From Serratia quinivorans (GTDB lineage Bacteria; Pseudomonadota; Gammaproteobacteria; Enterobacterales; Enterobacteriaceae), in NCBI GenBank assembly GCA_900457075.1, contig UGYN01000002.1, forward strand, positions 2,108,001 through 2,172,000: DNA of 64,000 bases. Reading direction: 5' to 3'. The notes below the pieces were generated by a model that saw only the letters and a list, made by a program, of their open reading frames with translations, was not told the DNA's origin and searched no databases. The stretch's first letter is position 1. Each line of letters starts with the position of its first letter. The position numbers and the translations under genes are program-made. Shown in pieces: positions 28,855 to 38,918 of the stretch.

Positions 28855-29778
28855 ATGCCGCAGGCCGTCTACTTTCTGATGTTGCCCCAGGTGCTGTCGC
28901 TGGACGTTAGCGGCCCAGCCGAAACCCTGCGCCTGGCCGGGCAGTTCAGCCTGCACTACATCAGCCCAGTACCGCAGGTTACCTGCTCGGTTGGCATGAC
29001 GTTGAGTCAGCTACAGCCGCTGCCTGATCGGCTGGAAGACGGCGCTATTTTAGTGGTGCCGGGCGTCAGTGATTCGCAACATTTCTTCGCCAATGGGCCG
29101 GCCGAACAGGCCCGTCGCTGGCTGGCCGCGCTGCAACCCGACCTGCAACAGCAACGTATCACGCTGGTTTGTGTCTGTTCCGGCGCCCTGCTGGCGGCAC
29201 AGGCCGGTTTGCTCGACGGTTACCAGTGCACCACCCATCACGACGTGATTGAACGCATGCGCCAGCAGGCCCCGGCAGCGCAGGTGAAAGAAAACCGCAT
29301 CTTTGTTGAAGACCGCAGCGTTTACACCAGCGCCGGCATCACCGCCGGGATCGATCTGGCGTTGCACCTGATTAATCGCCAATGCGGCGCTAGCCGGGCG
29401 ATGGAGATTGCCCGGGAAATGGTGGTGTATTTTCGCCGGTCCGGCGACGACCCGCAGCTTTCACCCTGGCTTCGCTACCGTAACCATCTGCACCCGGCGG
29501 TGCACCGGGCGCAAGACGTGATGGCCGCCGAGCCGGAAGCGGAATGGTCAGTACCGCAGGTGGCGGAAAAGGCCCACGTCAGCAGCCGCCATCTGGCACG
29601 GCTATTCCGCAGCCATGTTGGCATCAGCGTGCGTGAGTACCATGAACAATTACGACTGGCGGTGGCGCAGCAGCGCCTGCAGCAAGGCTATGGGCTGGAG
29701 AAAGCGGCGTTGGCCGCGGGATTTTCCTCCGGCCGCCAACTGCGCCGCGCCCAGCAGCGCGGCTCAATCGGCTTATGA
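28855..29778 (+). CDS. GlxA-family AraC-type regulator with DJ-1/PfpI domain
   Basis: A 307-residue regulator. Residues about 1-180 form a DJ-1/PfpI-like domain with the elbow cysteine in CVCSGALLAAQAGLLDG, and about 205-307 an AraC helix-turn-helix pair (SVPQVAEKAHVSSRHLARLFRSHVGIS). Such regulators sense small nitrogenous metabolites in several bacteria. Co-transcribed with the cysteine hydrolase; stop overlaps by six bases the stop of convergent wecH. Probably controls the three-gene cluster. Confidence 0.88.
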   Translation: MPQAVYFLMLPQVLSLDVSGPAETLRLAGQFSLHYISPVPQVTCSVGMTLSQLQPLPDRLEDGAILVVPGVSDSQHFFANGPAEQARRWLAALQPDLQQQRITLVCVCSGALLAAQAGLLDGYQCTTHHDVIERMRQQAPAAQVKENRIFVEDRSVYTSAGITAGIDLALHLINRQCGASRAMEIAREMVVYFRRSGDDPQLSPWLRYRNHLHPAVHRAQDVMAAEPEAEWSVPQVAEKAHVSSRHLARLFRSHVGISVREYHEQLRLAVAQQRLQQGYGLEKAALAAGFSSGRQLRRAQQRGSIGL

Positions 29779-30766
29779 CACCAACCGTCGAGTGTCTATT
29801 TTCTGCAGGCCTATCGACAGCAGCAGGCTAAGCGCCAGCGCCACGCCAAACACCCAGAAGATATCCAGCAACGGATGACTGGTCAGTTCCAGGTGCCGGT
29901 TGCGCATAAAGTTAACGATAATGGCGTGAAAACCGTAGATCGCCAGCGAATGGCGGGAAAAAACGCCCAACCAGCCAATCGGCTCCGGCAGGCAGTTTTT
30001 AAACCAGATAACCAAAGACACCGCCGCGATAAACACCAGCGGGCCGCAGTAAATGTAATAGGTATCGGCGAAGTTGCCGTTGATAAACATCTGGCTTTTG
30101 GTGCCGTGGATAATCAACGCCACGCTGGCTACAAACCCCAACGCCGCCAGCCCACTAACGCCCCGCCCCTGGGTGTCCATCATGCCAATCGCCCGTCCGG
30201 CCAACGCATACAGCAGGTAATAGAAGGTATCGCCGTAGATATACAGATTCACCGGTAGCAGGTGCGTGTTACCCAGGGTCAGCGAGCTGGTATTGGGGTT
30301 GGCAATCACCGCCAGGATCACCAGCACCCCGGCCAGATAACGGCGCGATACCGGCTTGACGCTGACCAGCGGCGACAGCAAGTAAATCACCGCAATCGCA
30401 TAGAAGAACCACAGGTGATAGAACACCGGCTTGAGTAACATGCCGCGCAGCGACGGCCAGAAGCCGATTTTGGTGAACGTCGCGATATAGATCAACGCGA
30501 TGGTGCTGTAGAACAGGATGCAACAGCCAATGCGGATGAAATGTTTCTTGCCTGCGCTTTTCTCACCGAAAAACAGATAGCCGGAAATCATGAAAAACAA
30601 CGGCACCGAGACGCGTGACAGCGAGTTCAGCACATTGGCGATATCCCAGTTGTGTTCCCCCCACCGCCACCCCGCTGGTGACGTAATAGGTGGTGGCGTG
30701 GATCATCACCACCATCATGCACGCCACCGCGCGCAGGTTATCTATCCAGCCAATTTTATTACTCAA
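29773..30766 (-). pseudogene. wecH: WecH-like O-acetyltransferase, one-base frameshift
   Basis: An acyltransferase-3 family membrane protein close to E. coli WecH, which O-acetylates enterobacterial common antigen. The N-terminal part ([21 protein letters not shown]) is in one frame to about residue 36; the rest ([22 protein letters not shown] onward) is in another. The switch is at a run of six C (G on the coding strand) at 30657-30662; with five the reading continues as [12 protein letters not shown], matching E. coli. Ten or so hydrophobic segments, otherwise intact to the C-terminus (QKIDTRRLVS). Sequencing error or recent mutation. Confidence 0.85.
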
Positions 30767-30984
30767 AGGTCGCCCGTAATATTGTCATCTTCGTTTGTTA
30801 TAAAGAGGTTAACCAGCGAAAGTGTGGGTGGCAACCCTGACGGGCAATATCAGAATGTGCTTAAACAACACCTGATGATTGCCAAGGTGAACAATTGGCG
30901 GCAAAATAGCCGCAACAACTCGCTCAGATAGCGTTCCCCGCCCTGACAGTTCCTTATTTATTCTTTACTTTCAGTACGATAACT

Positions 30985-32232
30985 ATGAAAACAACATTAC
31001 CACCTGCGGCTCGCTTGGGTCGACAGGCGCTTTTATTCCCTCTTTGTCTGGTGCTGTTCGAGTTCGCCACCTATATCGCCAACGATATGATCCAGCCTGG
31101 CATGCTGGCGGTGGTGGCAGATTTCAACGCCGGGGAAGAGTGGGTGCCAACCTCAATGACCGCCTATCTGGCCGGCGGTATTTTCCTGCAGTGGCTGCTG
31201 GGGCCATTGTCGGATCGCCGTGGTCGTCGCCCGGTGATGCTGGCGGGTGTGGCGTTCTTTATCGTCGCCTGCCTGGCGATTTTGCTGGTGACCAGCATCG
31301 AGCAATTTATCTTTATGCGTTTCCTGCAGGGGATTGGCCTGTGCTTTATCGGCGCGGTCGGCTACGCCACGATACAGGAATCTTTTGAGGAATCGGTGTG
31401 CATAAAAATCACCGCGCTGATGGCCAACGTGGCGCTGATTGCCCCGCTGCTCGGGCCATTGGCCGGTGCTGCGCTGATCCATGTCGCGCCGTGGCAGAGC
31501 ATGTTCGTGCTGTTCGCGGCGCTGGCGGCCTTTGCCTTCTATGGCCTGTGGAAAGCGATGCCGGAAACCGCGTCGCTGCAGGGTGAGAAACTCTCGGCCG
31601 CCAACCTGTGGCGTGACTATCGCCAGGTGCTGTCCAACCGTCGTTTTGTCTGCGGGGCGCTGGCCATTGGCTTCGCCAGCCTGCCGCTGCTGGCCTGGAT
31701 TGCCCAATCACCGGTGATCCTGATCAGCGGCGAGTCGCTGTCGACGCTCGATTACGGCCTGCTGCAAATTCCGGTGTTCGGTGCGCTGATCCTCGGCAAC
31801 CTGACGCTGGCGCGTTTGACCGGTAAAAACAGCGTACAACGGCTGATCAAACTGGGTGCAGGGCCAATGATGCTGGGGCTGCTGATCGCGGCGCTGGCTA
31901 CCCTGTTCTCGACCCACGCCTACCTGTGGATGACCGCCGGTCTGAGCCTGTACGCCTACGGTATCGGGCTGGCCAACGCCGGGCTGTACCGCCTGACGCT
32001 GTTCTCAAGCTCCGTCAGCAAAGGCACGGTTTCCGCCACCATGGGCATGCTGAGCATGATGGTGTTCACCGTCGGCATAGAACTGGCGAAAGTGGCCTAC
32101 GTTTGGGGCGGCAGCGGGTTGTTCAATTTGTTCAACCTGATTAGCGGCCTGTGCTGGCTGGCGCTGGTGGCGCTGTTCCTCAGCAAACGCCGCAGCGGCG
32201 ACGCAACGCCGACGCCTAACGCCGCATTGTAA
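30985..32232 (+). CDS. mdfA: MdfA, multidrug MFS efflux pump
   Basis: A 415-residue, 12-helix drug/proton antiporter. It matches E. coli MdfA across the whole length: [19 protein letters not shown], the membrane-embedded acidic residue in helix 1 (E in [15 protein letters not shown]) and D in the same segment, motif [12 protein letters not shown] and motif [17 protein letters not shown]. Exports cationic and neutral drugs. Monocistronic with a strong hairpin after it. Confidence 0.94.
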   Translation: MKTTLPPAARLGRQALLFPLCLVLFEFATYIANDMIQPGMLAVVADFNAGEEWVPTSMTAYLAGGIFLQWLLGPLSDRRGRRPVMLAGVAFFIVACLAILLVTSIEQFIFMRFLQGIGLCFIGAVGYATIQESFEESVCIKITALMANVALIAPLLGPLAGAALIHVAPWQSMFVLFAALAAFAFYGLWKAMPETASLQGEKLSAANLWRDYRQVLSNRRFVCGALAIGFASLPLLAWIAQSPVILISGESLSTLDYGLLQIPVFGALILGNLTLARLTGKNSVQRLIKLGAGPMMLGLLIAALATLFSTHAYLWMTAGLSLYAYGIGLANAGLYRLTLFSSSVSKGTVSATMGMLSMMVFTVGIELAKVAYVWGGSGLFNLFNLISGLCWLALVALFLSKRRSGDATPTPNAAL

Positions 32233-32236
32233 TGAT

Positions 32237-32271
32237 CAGCACGTGAGGAGAGGTTATCTCCTCACGTGCTG
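32237..32271. terminator. 15-bp perfect hairpin after mdfA
   Basis: CAGCACGTGAGGAGA and TCTCCTCACGTGCTG pair perfectly around GGTTA. It is five bases past the mdfA stop and also lies downstream of the minus-strand small ORF at 32298, so it can end transcription from both sides. The T content after it is modest. Confidence 0.7.
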
Positions 32272-32297
32272 TAAAGTTTGCATTGGATTCAACACCC

Positions 32298-32480
32298 TCA
32301 ACTCCGTTTGTCAGCATCCAAATTTATCGCCCATGCTTGCACTTCCTCATGGCTGATAATATTCAGCTGTTCTACATCATTAAGTGCCTCTAGCGTCAAA
32401 CGTCGCTGTTCTTCCTCTCGAACAGTTTTGTCAGTCCCTACGTTATTTTTTGCAACTAGCAGAAAAGTATTAATATTCAT
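32298..32480 (-). CDS. Orphan antitoxin-like small protein
   Basis: A 60-residue protein starting at ATG 32480 with GAGG eight bases upstream. The C-terminal stretch ALNDVEQLNIISHEEVQAW resembles the ending of CopG/RHH-type antitoxins of type II systems (family memory, not checked). No toxin gene lies downstream: only 26 bp separate its stop from the mdfA hairpin. The open frame continues upstream into the 125-bp repeat, so an original N-terminus may have been replaced. Could be a decayed antitoxin. Confidence 0.4.
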   Translation of the reverse strand: MNINTFLLVAKNNVGTDKTVREEEQRRLTLEALNDVEQLNIISHEEVQAWAINLDADKRS

Positions 32481-32515
32481 CCTGATCGCCTCGTCCCTAA
32501 ACCAAAAAACGTAAG

Positions 32516-32640
32516 ATACCCAAAATAATTGGAGTTGCATCAAGGCGGCAAGAGCATGAGTCCCCAGGAGCTTACTCAAGTAAGTGACTGGGGTGAGTGC
32601 TCGCAGCCAACACAGAGGCAGCTTCAAGTATGACGGGTAT
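32516..32640. repeat. 125-bp imperfect palindromic intergenic repeat (MITE-like)
   Basis: The ends ATACCC...AGTTGC and GCAGCTTCAAGTATGACGGGTAT are imperfect inverted repeats of about 24 bp. The centre holds a nested palindrome, CCCCAG-GAG-CTTACT-CA-AGTAAG-TGA-CTGGGG. I recall closely similar elements scattered between genes in Serratia and Yersinia. The right end overlaps the last codons and stop of selB; the left end stops 35 bp before the small antitoxin-like ORF. It could fold into a long hairpin in RNA. Confidence 0.75.
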
Positions 32641-34471
32641 ACAACCCACTGTCGCGCAGCAGGTGCTGGTTGCCCTTGCGGCGGGTGAAGCCGCTGCGGT
32701 CGAAGAACTCCAGCACCTGGATCGCCAGCTTGCGACCCACGCCGAGCCGGTCACGAAAATCGGCGGCATTGGTGCTGCCCTGCTCCACATCAAGCTCACG
32801 GATCAGTGCAGCGAACTGTTCAATGCGTTGGCTTAAGTAGTAACGATCCACCACTACCGCCGTGACATGCCCCAACTGTGCCGCTTTACGCAATGTCACC
32901 CGTATCCGGGCCTCGTCTTCGCCCAGTTCGGTCGCCAAATCGCGAACCCACCAGGCTTCATCGCCGAACCGCGGCTCGATAATTTCCCACAGGGCCAGTT
33001 CTTCAGCACTGAACGCCAGGCCGTGTTCCGGCAGGTGCAACCAACCCCGGGTATTGTTTATCAATCCCTCGGCCAGCAGCCGATCGATCATCATAAATAC
33101 CAGCGGCTCAGCAAGCTGAGGCAAAGCCATGCGCCGTAGGCGTGCCCGCCCCAGACCGAGCTGATCGCTATGCTGCTGGTGGTAGTCGGCCAATACCTGT
33201 AGCAGACGCTGTTGACCCTGCTGCACATTCTCTTGCGCCAGCGCCATATCGCCGGCAATCAGCAACTCACGGCTCACCAGCAGTGCTGCCAGTTCGCCTG
33301 CCGTCAGTTGCCGGGCCCAGGCGAAGGCGGCCAGATCCAGTGCGCCATTAGGCAAATGCAATGCCAGCACCTGCCGGTCATCGTCGGCCTTTGCCAGCGC
33401 CGCCAGCCAGGCCAGATACTCAGGTTGGCGTTTGCCTCGCTTCGGGGTGGCCAAACTCAGCACTCTGGCGCCCCCCAGCGTTTGGCGAGCGCCAATATCA
33501 CGTAGCACCAGCCGATCGTTTTCCGCCAACCAGAGTGGACGATCGAGGATCAGCTCTGCCAGCCCCTCATTGAGCAGCGAAACTCGCCCGGTGATATGGC
33601 TGGCGGCATGATGCAGATGCAGCGGTTGCCAGTGTTTTATCGGTTGGTCAGCATCCAGTGCGACCAAAATGCGCTCGGCAGCGGCCAGCGGCTTTTGCGC
33701 CAGCAGCCAGTCACCGCGCGCCACCTGTTCTTTACTGACGTCACCACTGATATTCAGTGCGATACGCTGCCCGGCCTGCGCCTGCTCAACCGGTTGGTTC
33801 TGCGCGTGCAGGCCTCGTACCCGCACCGGGGTATCGGCACCGGTCAGCCACAGCTGATCACCCACGGCGACTTGCCCACCCAATGCGGTACCGGTCACCA
33901 CCAGACCCGCGCCTTTAACGCTGAACGCGCGATCCACCGCCAGACGGAAGCGACGGGTTAACGCATGTTCGTCAGGCTGCAACGCCAGCAGATGCGCGCG
34001 CAGCGCGTCGATTCCCCGCGCCTGTAGCGTCGCAGTGACGAACATGGGCACCTGATGCCAACCCTGGTGCGCCAGTTCGTCACTTAGCTGACGTCGTACT
34101 TCTTCAATGCGGGCTTCATCCACCCGATCGGCCTTGGTCAGCGCCACCGTCAGCGCTGGCTGGCCGCTCAACCGCAGTATCGCCAGGTGCTCGCGGGTTT
34201 GCGCCATCACGCCGTCGTCGCAGGCCACCACCAGCAGCGCATGGTCAATGCCGCCAACGCCTGCCAGCATATTGGCGAGGAATTTTTCATGACCTGGCAC
34301 GTCGATAAAGCCCAGCACCCGGCCATCGGGCTGCGGCCAGTAGGCATAGCCCAGATCCAGGGTCATGCCGCGGCGTTTCTCCTCCGGCAGGCGATCGGCG
34401 TTGATCCCGGTGATCGCCTGCAGCAGGGTGGTTTTGCCATGATCGACATGACCGGCGGTAGCGATAATCAT
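32624..34471 (-). CDS. selB: SelB, selenocysteine-specific elongation factor
   Basis: A 615-residue GTPase that carries Sec-tRNA(Sec) to UGA codons with a SECIS hairpin. G1 motif GHVDHGKTT at residues 7-15, G3 DVPGHEKF, G4 TKAD; C-terminal winged-helix domains (about 380-615) bind the SECIS. The last conserved block, [13 protein letters not shown], matches E. coli; after it the sequence GLYTRHT and the stop come from the palindromic repeat at 32516-32640. Overlaps the end of selA by four bases. Confidence 0.96.
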   Translation of the reverse strand: MIIATAGHVDHGKTTLLQAITGINADRLPEEKRRGMTLDLGYAYWPQPDGRVLGFIDVPGHEKFLANMLAGVGGIDHALLVVACDDGVMAQTREHLAILRLSGQPALTVALTKADRVDEARIEEVRRQLSDELAHQGWHQVPMFVTATLQARGIDALRAHLLALQPDEHALTRRFRLAVDRAFSVKGAGLVVTGTALGGQVAVGDQLWLTGADTPVRVRGLHAQNQPVEQAQAGQRIALNISGDVSKEQVARGDWLLAQKPLAAAERILVALDADQPIKHWQPLHLHHAASHITGRVSLLNEGLAELILDRPLWLAENDRLVLRDIGARQTLGGARVLSLATPKRGKRQPEYLAWLAALAKADDDRQVLALHLPNGALDLAAFAWARQLTAGELAALLVSRELLIAGDMALAQENVQQGQQRLLQVLADYHQQHSDQLGLGRARLRRMALPQLAEPLVFMMIDRLLAEGLINNTRGWLHLPEHGLAFSAEELALWEIIEPRFGDEAWWVRDLATELGEDEARIRVTLRKAAQLGHVTAVVVDRYYLSQRIEQFAALIRELDVEQGSTNAADFRDRLGVGRKLAIQVLEFFDRSGFTRRKGNQHLLRDSGLYTRHT

Positions 34472-35859
34472 GCGCTCAGCGCCTCAATCAATGCGTCTTC
34501 CTGCTCCAGACAGCGTAGATCCAGCCACAGCCTGCCGTCGTTAATCCGGCCAATCACTGGCTGCGGCAGAGCGCGCCAGCGTTCCGCCAATGCTTCCAGC
34601 GTTGCGCCACGGCCGTCCTGCGGCGTAAAGGTCAATGCATAGCTGGGTAGCCGATCCACCGGCAATGAACCGCTACCGATCTGCGACCAGCACGGCTCGG
34701 CACGCAACTGGAAATGCCCGGTAAACTGCGGCGTCAGCATCTGTAACAGTCGCTCGGCGGCATCCTGCATCGCCTGTTGTGGACGTGTCAGCAGCCGCAG
34801 CGTCGGCAACTGTTGCCCCAGCAGTTCGGGTTGTTGATAGAGCCGTAAGGTGGCCTCCAGCGCCGCCAGCGTCAGTTTGCCGACGCGCAGCGCACGCTTT
34901 AACGGATGCTGCTGCAACCTGGCAATCAGCGCCTTTTTACCGACGATGATGCCGGCCTGTGGGCCGCCCAACAGTTTGTCACCGGAGAAGGTCACCAGAT
35001 CAACACCGGCAGCCAGCAGCCGCTGCGGCATAGGTTCGGCCGGCAGGCCGTACTGCGCCATATCTATCAGCGAGCCGCTGCCCAGATCGGTGGCGGTCGG
35101 CAGGCCGTGTTCGGCACCGAGCTGCGCCAGTTCGGCTTCGTCCACCGCCGCGGTAAAGCCCTGAATGCTGTAGTTGCTGGTATGCACCTTCATCAACAAC
35201 CCGGTCTGATCGTTAATCGCGTTACGGTAGTCTTTCAGATGGGTGCGATTGGTGGTACCTACTTCGACCAACTGGCAGCCCGCCTGACGCATCACGTCGG
35301 GAATGCGGAACGCGCCGCCAATTTCCACCAGCTCACCGCGCGACACCACTACTTGCTTGCCGGGGGCAATCGCCGCCAGCATCAGCAATACCGCGGCCGC
35401 ATTGTTATTGACGATGCAGGCGTCTTCCGCGCCGGTCAGTTGGCACAATAAATCCGCGATAGCGCGATCGCGATGCCCACGCCCGGCGCCATCGAGATCG
35501 TATTCCAGCGTCACCGCCGCGCCCATCGAACGCGTCACCGCCTCTATCGCCGGTTGCGCCAGCAGAGCCCGGCCGAGATTGGTGTGCAACACGGTACCGC
35601 TTAGATTGAATACCGGGGCCAACGACGGGCGCTGCTGTTGTGCCAGCCTGACGCCAAGCGCCTGCGGCCAGTCAGCACACCAGTCAGGCAACCGTTGATG
35701 TTGTTTAATGGTCTCACGCGCCTGTAATTGCAGTTGGCGCAGTAGCTCGCTAATCAGCGTCTGGCCATGTTGCGCCACCAGCGGTTCGATAGCGGGATCG
35801 CGCAGCAGGCGGTCAATGGCGGGTAACTGGCTGTAAAGATGCTGGGATTCAGTGCTCAT
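34468..35859 (-). CDS. selA: SelA, L-seryl-tRNA(Sec) selenium transferase
   Basis: A 463-residue PLP enzyme (same size as in E. coli) converting Ser-tRNA(Sec) to Sec-tRNA(Sec) with selenophosphate. The PLP lysine is in [13 protein letters not shown], and the NNNAAAVLL and HTNLGRALL segments are conserved. Translationally coupled with selB. Serves fdoG in this window through selC. Confidence 0.96.
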   Translation of the reverse strand: MSTESQHLYSQLPAIDRLLRDPAIEPLVAQHGQTLISELLRQLQLQARETIKQHQRLPDWCADWPQALGVRLAQQQRPSLAPVFNLSGTVLHTNLGRALLAQPAIEAVTRSMGAAVTLEYDLDGAGRGHRDRAIADLLCQLTGAEDACIVNNNAAAVLLMLAAIAPGKQVVVSRGELVEIGGAFRIPDVMRQAGCQLVEVGTTNRTHLKDYRNAINDQTGLLMKVHTSNYSIQGFTAAVDEAELAQLGAEHGLPTATDLGSGSLIDMAQYGLPAEPMPQRLLAAGVDLVTFSGDKLLGGPQAGIIVGKKALIARLQQHPLKRALRVGKLTLAALEATLRLYQQPELLGQQLPTLRLLTRPQQAMQDAAERLLQMLTPQFTGHFQLRAEPCWSQIGSGSLPVDRLPSYALTFTPQDGRGATLEALAERWRALPQPVIGRINDGRLWLDLRCLEQEDALIEALSA

Positions 35860-35899
35860 GGTCGCTCGGTTTTATTGTGTGGTCTCGGCATAAAGCAGA

Positions 35900-35917
35900 A
35901 CCCCGCCGCAGCGGGGT
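35900..35917 (-). terminator. Hairpin between yibF and selA
   Basis: ACCCCGC and GCGGGGT form a 7-bp stem with a CGCA loop, a few bases past the yibF stop, followed on the minus strand by TTCTGCTTTAT. Likely end of yibF. Confidence 0.5.
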
Positions 35918-35925
35918 GGGAGACA

Positions 35926-36531
35926 TCAGGGGGGCGAGGTGCGGGCAAAGCTTTCGCGGGCAAACAGCCGCTCGGCCAGTTTGATTAACGCCGGTCGTTC
36001 GACGCACCAGTTGGGCATGATACGGCGGAAATTGAGATAACCCAGCGCACAGCCGGTGGCGATATCCGCCAGCGTCAGCGTTTCGGTGTTCAACAACGTT
36101 TTTTCCTGCGCCAGCTTTTCCAGCGCGTCCAGCCCGTGCGTCAGCTTGGCGCGCTGGCGCAGGATCCAGTTTTCGTCCTGTTTATCCGACGCCCGCTGGC
36201 TCTCGCGATACAGCGTGGCGGCGGCCTCGGTCACGCCATCCGCCAGGGCTTCCACCTGACGTATACTCAATGCTGCCGCGCGATCGGCGGGTAAAAATGC
36301 CGGGGCGGCAGGCAGCAGTTCAAGGTATTCGGCGATCACCCGCGAGTCGTAAAAGACGCCGCCGTCGTCAGCCACCAGCACCGGAACCTTGACGAGCGGA
36401 TTCAGCTCCACCACCCGGCTGTCCGGCTCATACGGCGGATCGTTAACGAATTCGAACGCGATGCCCTTTTCCAGCAGCATCACGGAAATCTTGCGGACAA
36501 AAGGGCTGGTGTAACTGCCAATAAGCTTCAT
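35926..36531 (-). CDS. yibF: YibF, glutathione S-transferase family protein
   Basis: A 201-residue GST-like protein. N-terminal thioredoxin-like half (MKLIGSYTSPFVRKISVMLLEKG, cis-Pro in KVPVLV, and DSRVIAEYLE) and an all-helical C-terminal half ending YLNFRRIMPNWCVERP. Sequence and length match E. coli YibF, whose physiological substrate is not known. In E. coli it also lies beside selA. Confidence 0.92.
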   Translation of the reverse strand: MKLIGSYTSPFVRKISVMLLEKGIAFEFVNDPPYEPDSRVVELNPLVKVPVLVADDGGVFYDSRVIAEYLELLPAAPAFLPADRAAALSIRQVEALADGVTEAAATLYRESQRASDKQDENWILRQRAKLTHGLDALEKLAQEKTLLNTETLTLADIATGCALGYLNFRRIMPNWCVERPALIKLAERLFARESFARTSPP

Positions 36532-36565
36532 CAGTCTTCCCCTCGGCTTGCAAACCTCAGCGTTG

Positions 36566-37213
36566 TTAGTTCACCGTCAGCGTGTCGATAATCTGCTGAA
36601 CCAGCGCCTGATGCGCCTCCGGCGTTTTGGCCGGCGACAGCATTTGCAGCGTCACCACCCGCTTGTTGAGCACCGTCAGCATGATGGTAGACACCACCTT
36701 CTGCCCGTTGATGCTCTGCTCGGTGTCCACCCGGCGGAATTTCTGCTTACCGACGGTGAAGTTCTCTTCTTTGGTGGTCTGGATATTTTGATAACGGTCT
36801 GCCAGCTCGGTAATCATGCTCTGCGTCAGATCTTTGAGCATTTTATCGCTGCTGTTGAGCTTCATGTCGTCAGGCGGGATCACTTCAGAAGAGACGGTGC
36901 TCTGGCGCGATTTGCCGTCCAGGAAGCGCTGAATGGTGGACTTGCTGTCGTTGATGATGCCGCTGTTCTCGGTCTGATCGCTAAAGCCCGATGGCAATTC
37001 AAAGGTGATCTTGCCCTTTTGCATCGAGACTTTCAGGCCCGGAGGCGGTGCGGGTTTTGTCTCCACCACCGGCGGTGTCGGTGCAGGCTGCGTGACGACC
37101 GGTTTGGTATCCGGTTTTGGCACTTCCGGTTTGGTATCGTCCTTGTTGTCACAGGCCGCCAGTCCGATGGCCAATACGGCAACCGCCGTAAATTTCGCAA
37201 TGGTCTTCAACAT
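36566..37213 (-). CDS. DcrB-family lipoprotein
   Basis: A 215-residue lipoprotein. Signal peptide with lipobox LAAC (Cys21), and Asp at the next position, which favours inner-membrane retention. A proline/lysine/threonine-rich linker (about residues 25-60) precedes a DcrB-like domain (KITFELPSGFSDQT, then the QQIIDTLTVN ending that resembles DcrB). Start at 37213 is chosen for the ribosome site AGGAAAGGG and the signal peptide. Role unknown, envelope-associated. Confidence 0.75.
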   Translation of the reverse strand: MLKTIAKFTAVAVLAIGLAACDNKDDTKPEVPKPDTKPVVTQPAPTPPVVETKPAPPPGLKVSMQKGKITFELPSGFSDQTENSGIINDSKSTIQRFLDGKSRQSTVSSEVIPPDDMKLNSSDKMLKDLTQSMITELADRYQNIQTTKEENFTVGKQKFRRVDTEQSINGQKVVSTIMLTVLNKRVVTLQMLSPAKTPEAHQALVQQIIDTLTVN

Positions 37214-37351
37214 CGTCAGTCCCTTTCCTTTCGCTTCGCGCGTCATTGCGTAAACGTAGCAAGTCGCCCCGGCGAATGCCAGAAGCCCAGTCCGAAATTA
37301 ATCATCCGATAAATGATAAGGGCCGAATATATTCAGCCCATACGCCAGATA

Positions 37352-38281
37352 TTACGAACCCGGGAACAGGAACGGGTTGATGCTGCTGCGGGCAAAGCCT
37401 TCATCTTCCATTTTGGCGTCGAGCACCAGCGTGGCCAGATCGTCGGCAACCGCCTCAACCTGTGGGTCTTTTTCCTGATACAAAATCTTCAGGTAAGTGC
37501 CGCAGTCACCGCAACTTTCCGCCTTTACCGCTGCCAGTTCGCTGTCCAGCGACCAGTAGTTGAGGTCACGAGTCTGCTCGCAGTTGCTGCATTTGATTCG
37601 CACCACGTGCCATTCGCTTTCGCACAGGTTGCAGTGCAAATAACGCAGGCCGCTGACGGTGCCGATATGCACCACGCTGGAAACCGGGATACTGCCGCAC
37701 ACCGGGCAGAACTGGCGGTGTTCGCCATATTCAGCGCGAGCCTTGCCGGGGATAAGACCGGCCATCTGCGCCCAATAGAGCGACAGCGCGGCCCAGATAA
37801 ACGGCGCTTTCTCGCTGCCAATCTTGCCGAAGTCCTGGTTAAGCAAGGCGTCGGCCAGCAATTCCAGCTCGTGCGACGAGGCCTTTTCCAGGTTATCCAG
37901 CACCGCCAGAATGTGCTCCGGCGCCTGCGGGCGCAACTCGGCAATCAGCGAAGCCAGCAGTTTGTGCCAGTGTTCACTGCGCGGAAAAACGCTCAGATCC
38001 AGCGGTGGTTTGCCGCTGGCTGCGCCCTGCTGCAACGCTTCGGTCAGATCCAACGTCAGCGGGTTGTCGTGCAGCGCGTGATGCTGCGCCTCGGCCAGTT
38101 GGGCGGCGAAGTTCAGGTAGTCGCCCAGCGGGTTGTCGGTCGCCAGCTTGCGCAAGCGCTCAGCACGGCGGCTGTAAAGGCTTTTCAGATTCGCGAAAAG
38201 TAACGGCGGGATGGTTTCCGCCGTTGTGGACTTCTCACGCTGTGCCCCTAACTGCTCTTTAGGAACAATGCGGATGCTCAT
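37352..38281 (-). CDS. fdhE: FdhE, formate dehydrogenase accessory protein
   Basis: A 309-residue rubredoxin-like protein needed for assembly or quality control of respiratory formate dehydrogenases. The C-terminal half has four metal-binding CxxC pairs: CPVCG, CNLC, CSNC and CGDCG. Length equals E. coli FdhE. Start at 38281 overlaps the fdoI stop, so it is the last gene of fdoGHI-fdhE. Confidence 0.95.
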   Translation of the reverse strand: MSIRIVPKEQLGAQREKSTTAETIPPLLFANLKSLYSRRAERLRKLATDNPLGDYLNFAAQLAEAQHHALHDNPLTLDLTEALQQGAASGKPPLDLSVFPRSEHWHKLLASLIAELRPQAPEHILAVLDNLEKASSHELELLADALLNQDFGKIGSEKAPFIWAALSLYWAQMAGLIPGKARAEYGEHRQFCPVCGSIPVSSVVHIGTVSGLRYLHCNLCESEWHVVRIKCSNCEQTRDLNYWSLDSELAAVKAESCGDCGTYLKILYQEKDPQVEAVADDLATLVLDAKMEDEGFARSSINPFLFPGS

Positions 38282-38918
38282 CAGGGTTTGTCTTCCTGTT
38301 GTTTCTCGCGGACCTCTCGGTACCAACGCGGGTGATGTTTTTTAGCCCAGGCCGCCGGCACCCAGCCTTCCACCATCGCGGTAATGGTGCCTTTTACCCA
38401 CAACGCGGCGTAAATATGCACCATAATCACAATGATAAGCCCCACCGCCGCCAGCGAATGCACCAGCAACGCGATACGGATCAGCGGTATTGGGAAGGAC
38501 GACGCAAAGTACGGCCGCCAGATCACCACACCGCTGGCCAGCAACAGCACCAGACTAATGATTGCCGCCCAGAATACGCACTTCTGGACCGAAATTATAA
38601 CGCCCGGTGTCACCCACTTCCTCGTTCATGGACGATTTTTTGGATGTTTTTGGCCCAGACGATGTCTTCGCGGTTGATCAGGTTATGCTTCCAGTAGCGC
38701 AGGAACATCAGCAGGAAGGCCGCAAACATAATCACCCCAACGAAGGGGTGCAGAATACGCGCCAACTGCGGCGTGCCGAGAATGTTCATCAACCAGTTGA
38801 AGGAGGGGAAAAAGAACCCCAGCCCGCTAATGGCGGCGAACACAAAGCAGAACGCCACAATCCAGTGGTTAATCCGCTCCGGCGCGCTGTAGCGCTGAAT
38901 ACGCTTTTCCTTCTTCAT
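38281..38918 (-). pseudogene. fdoI: FdoI, formate dehydrogenase-O cytochrome b subunit, two one-base insertions
   Basis: The gamma subunit (expected 211 residues) that carries two hemes and passes electrons to quinone. The N-terminal half (APERINHWIVAFCFVFA, with a heme histidine) and the C-terminal half (QKCVFWAAIISLVL to WYREVREK) are in frames two bases apart. Between them the third frame reads NEEVGDTGRYNFG, exactly as in E. coli, so there are two separate extra bases, near 38624-38632 and at 38586-38587. Total length is 638 nt, two more than 636. Overlaps fdoH by four bases. Confidence 0.88.
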
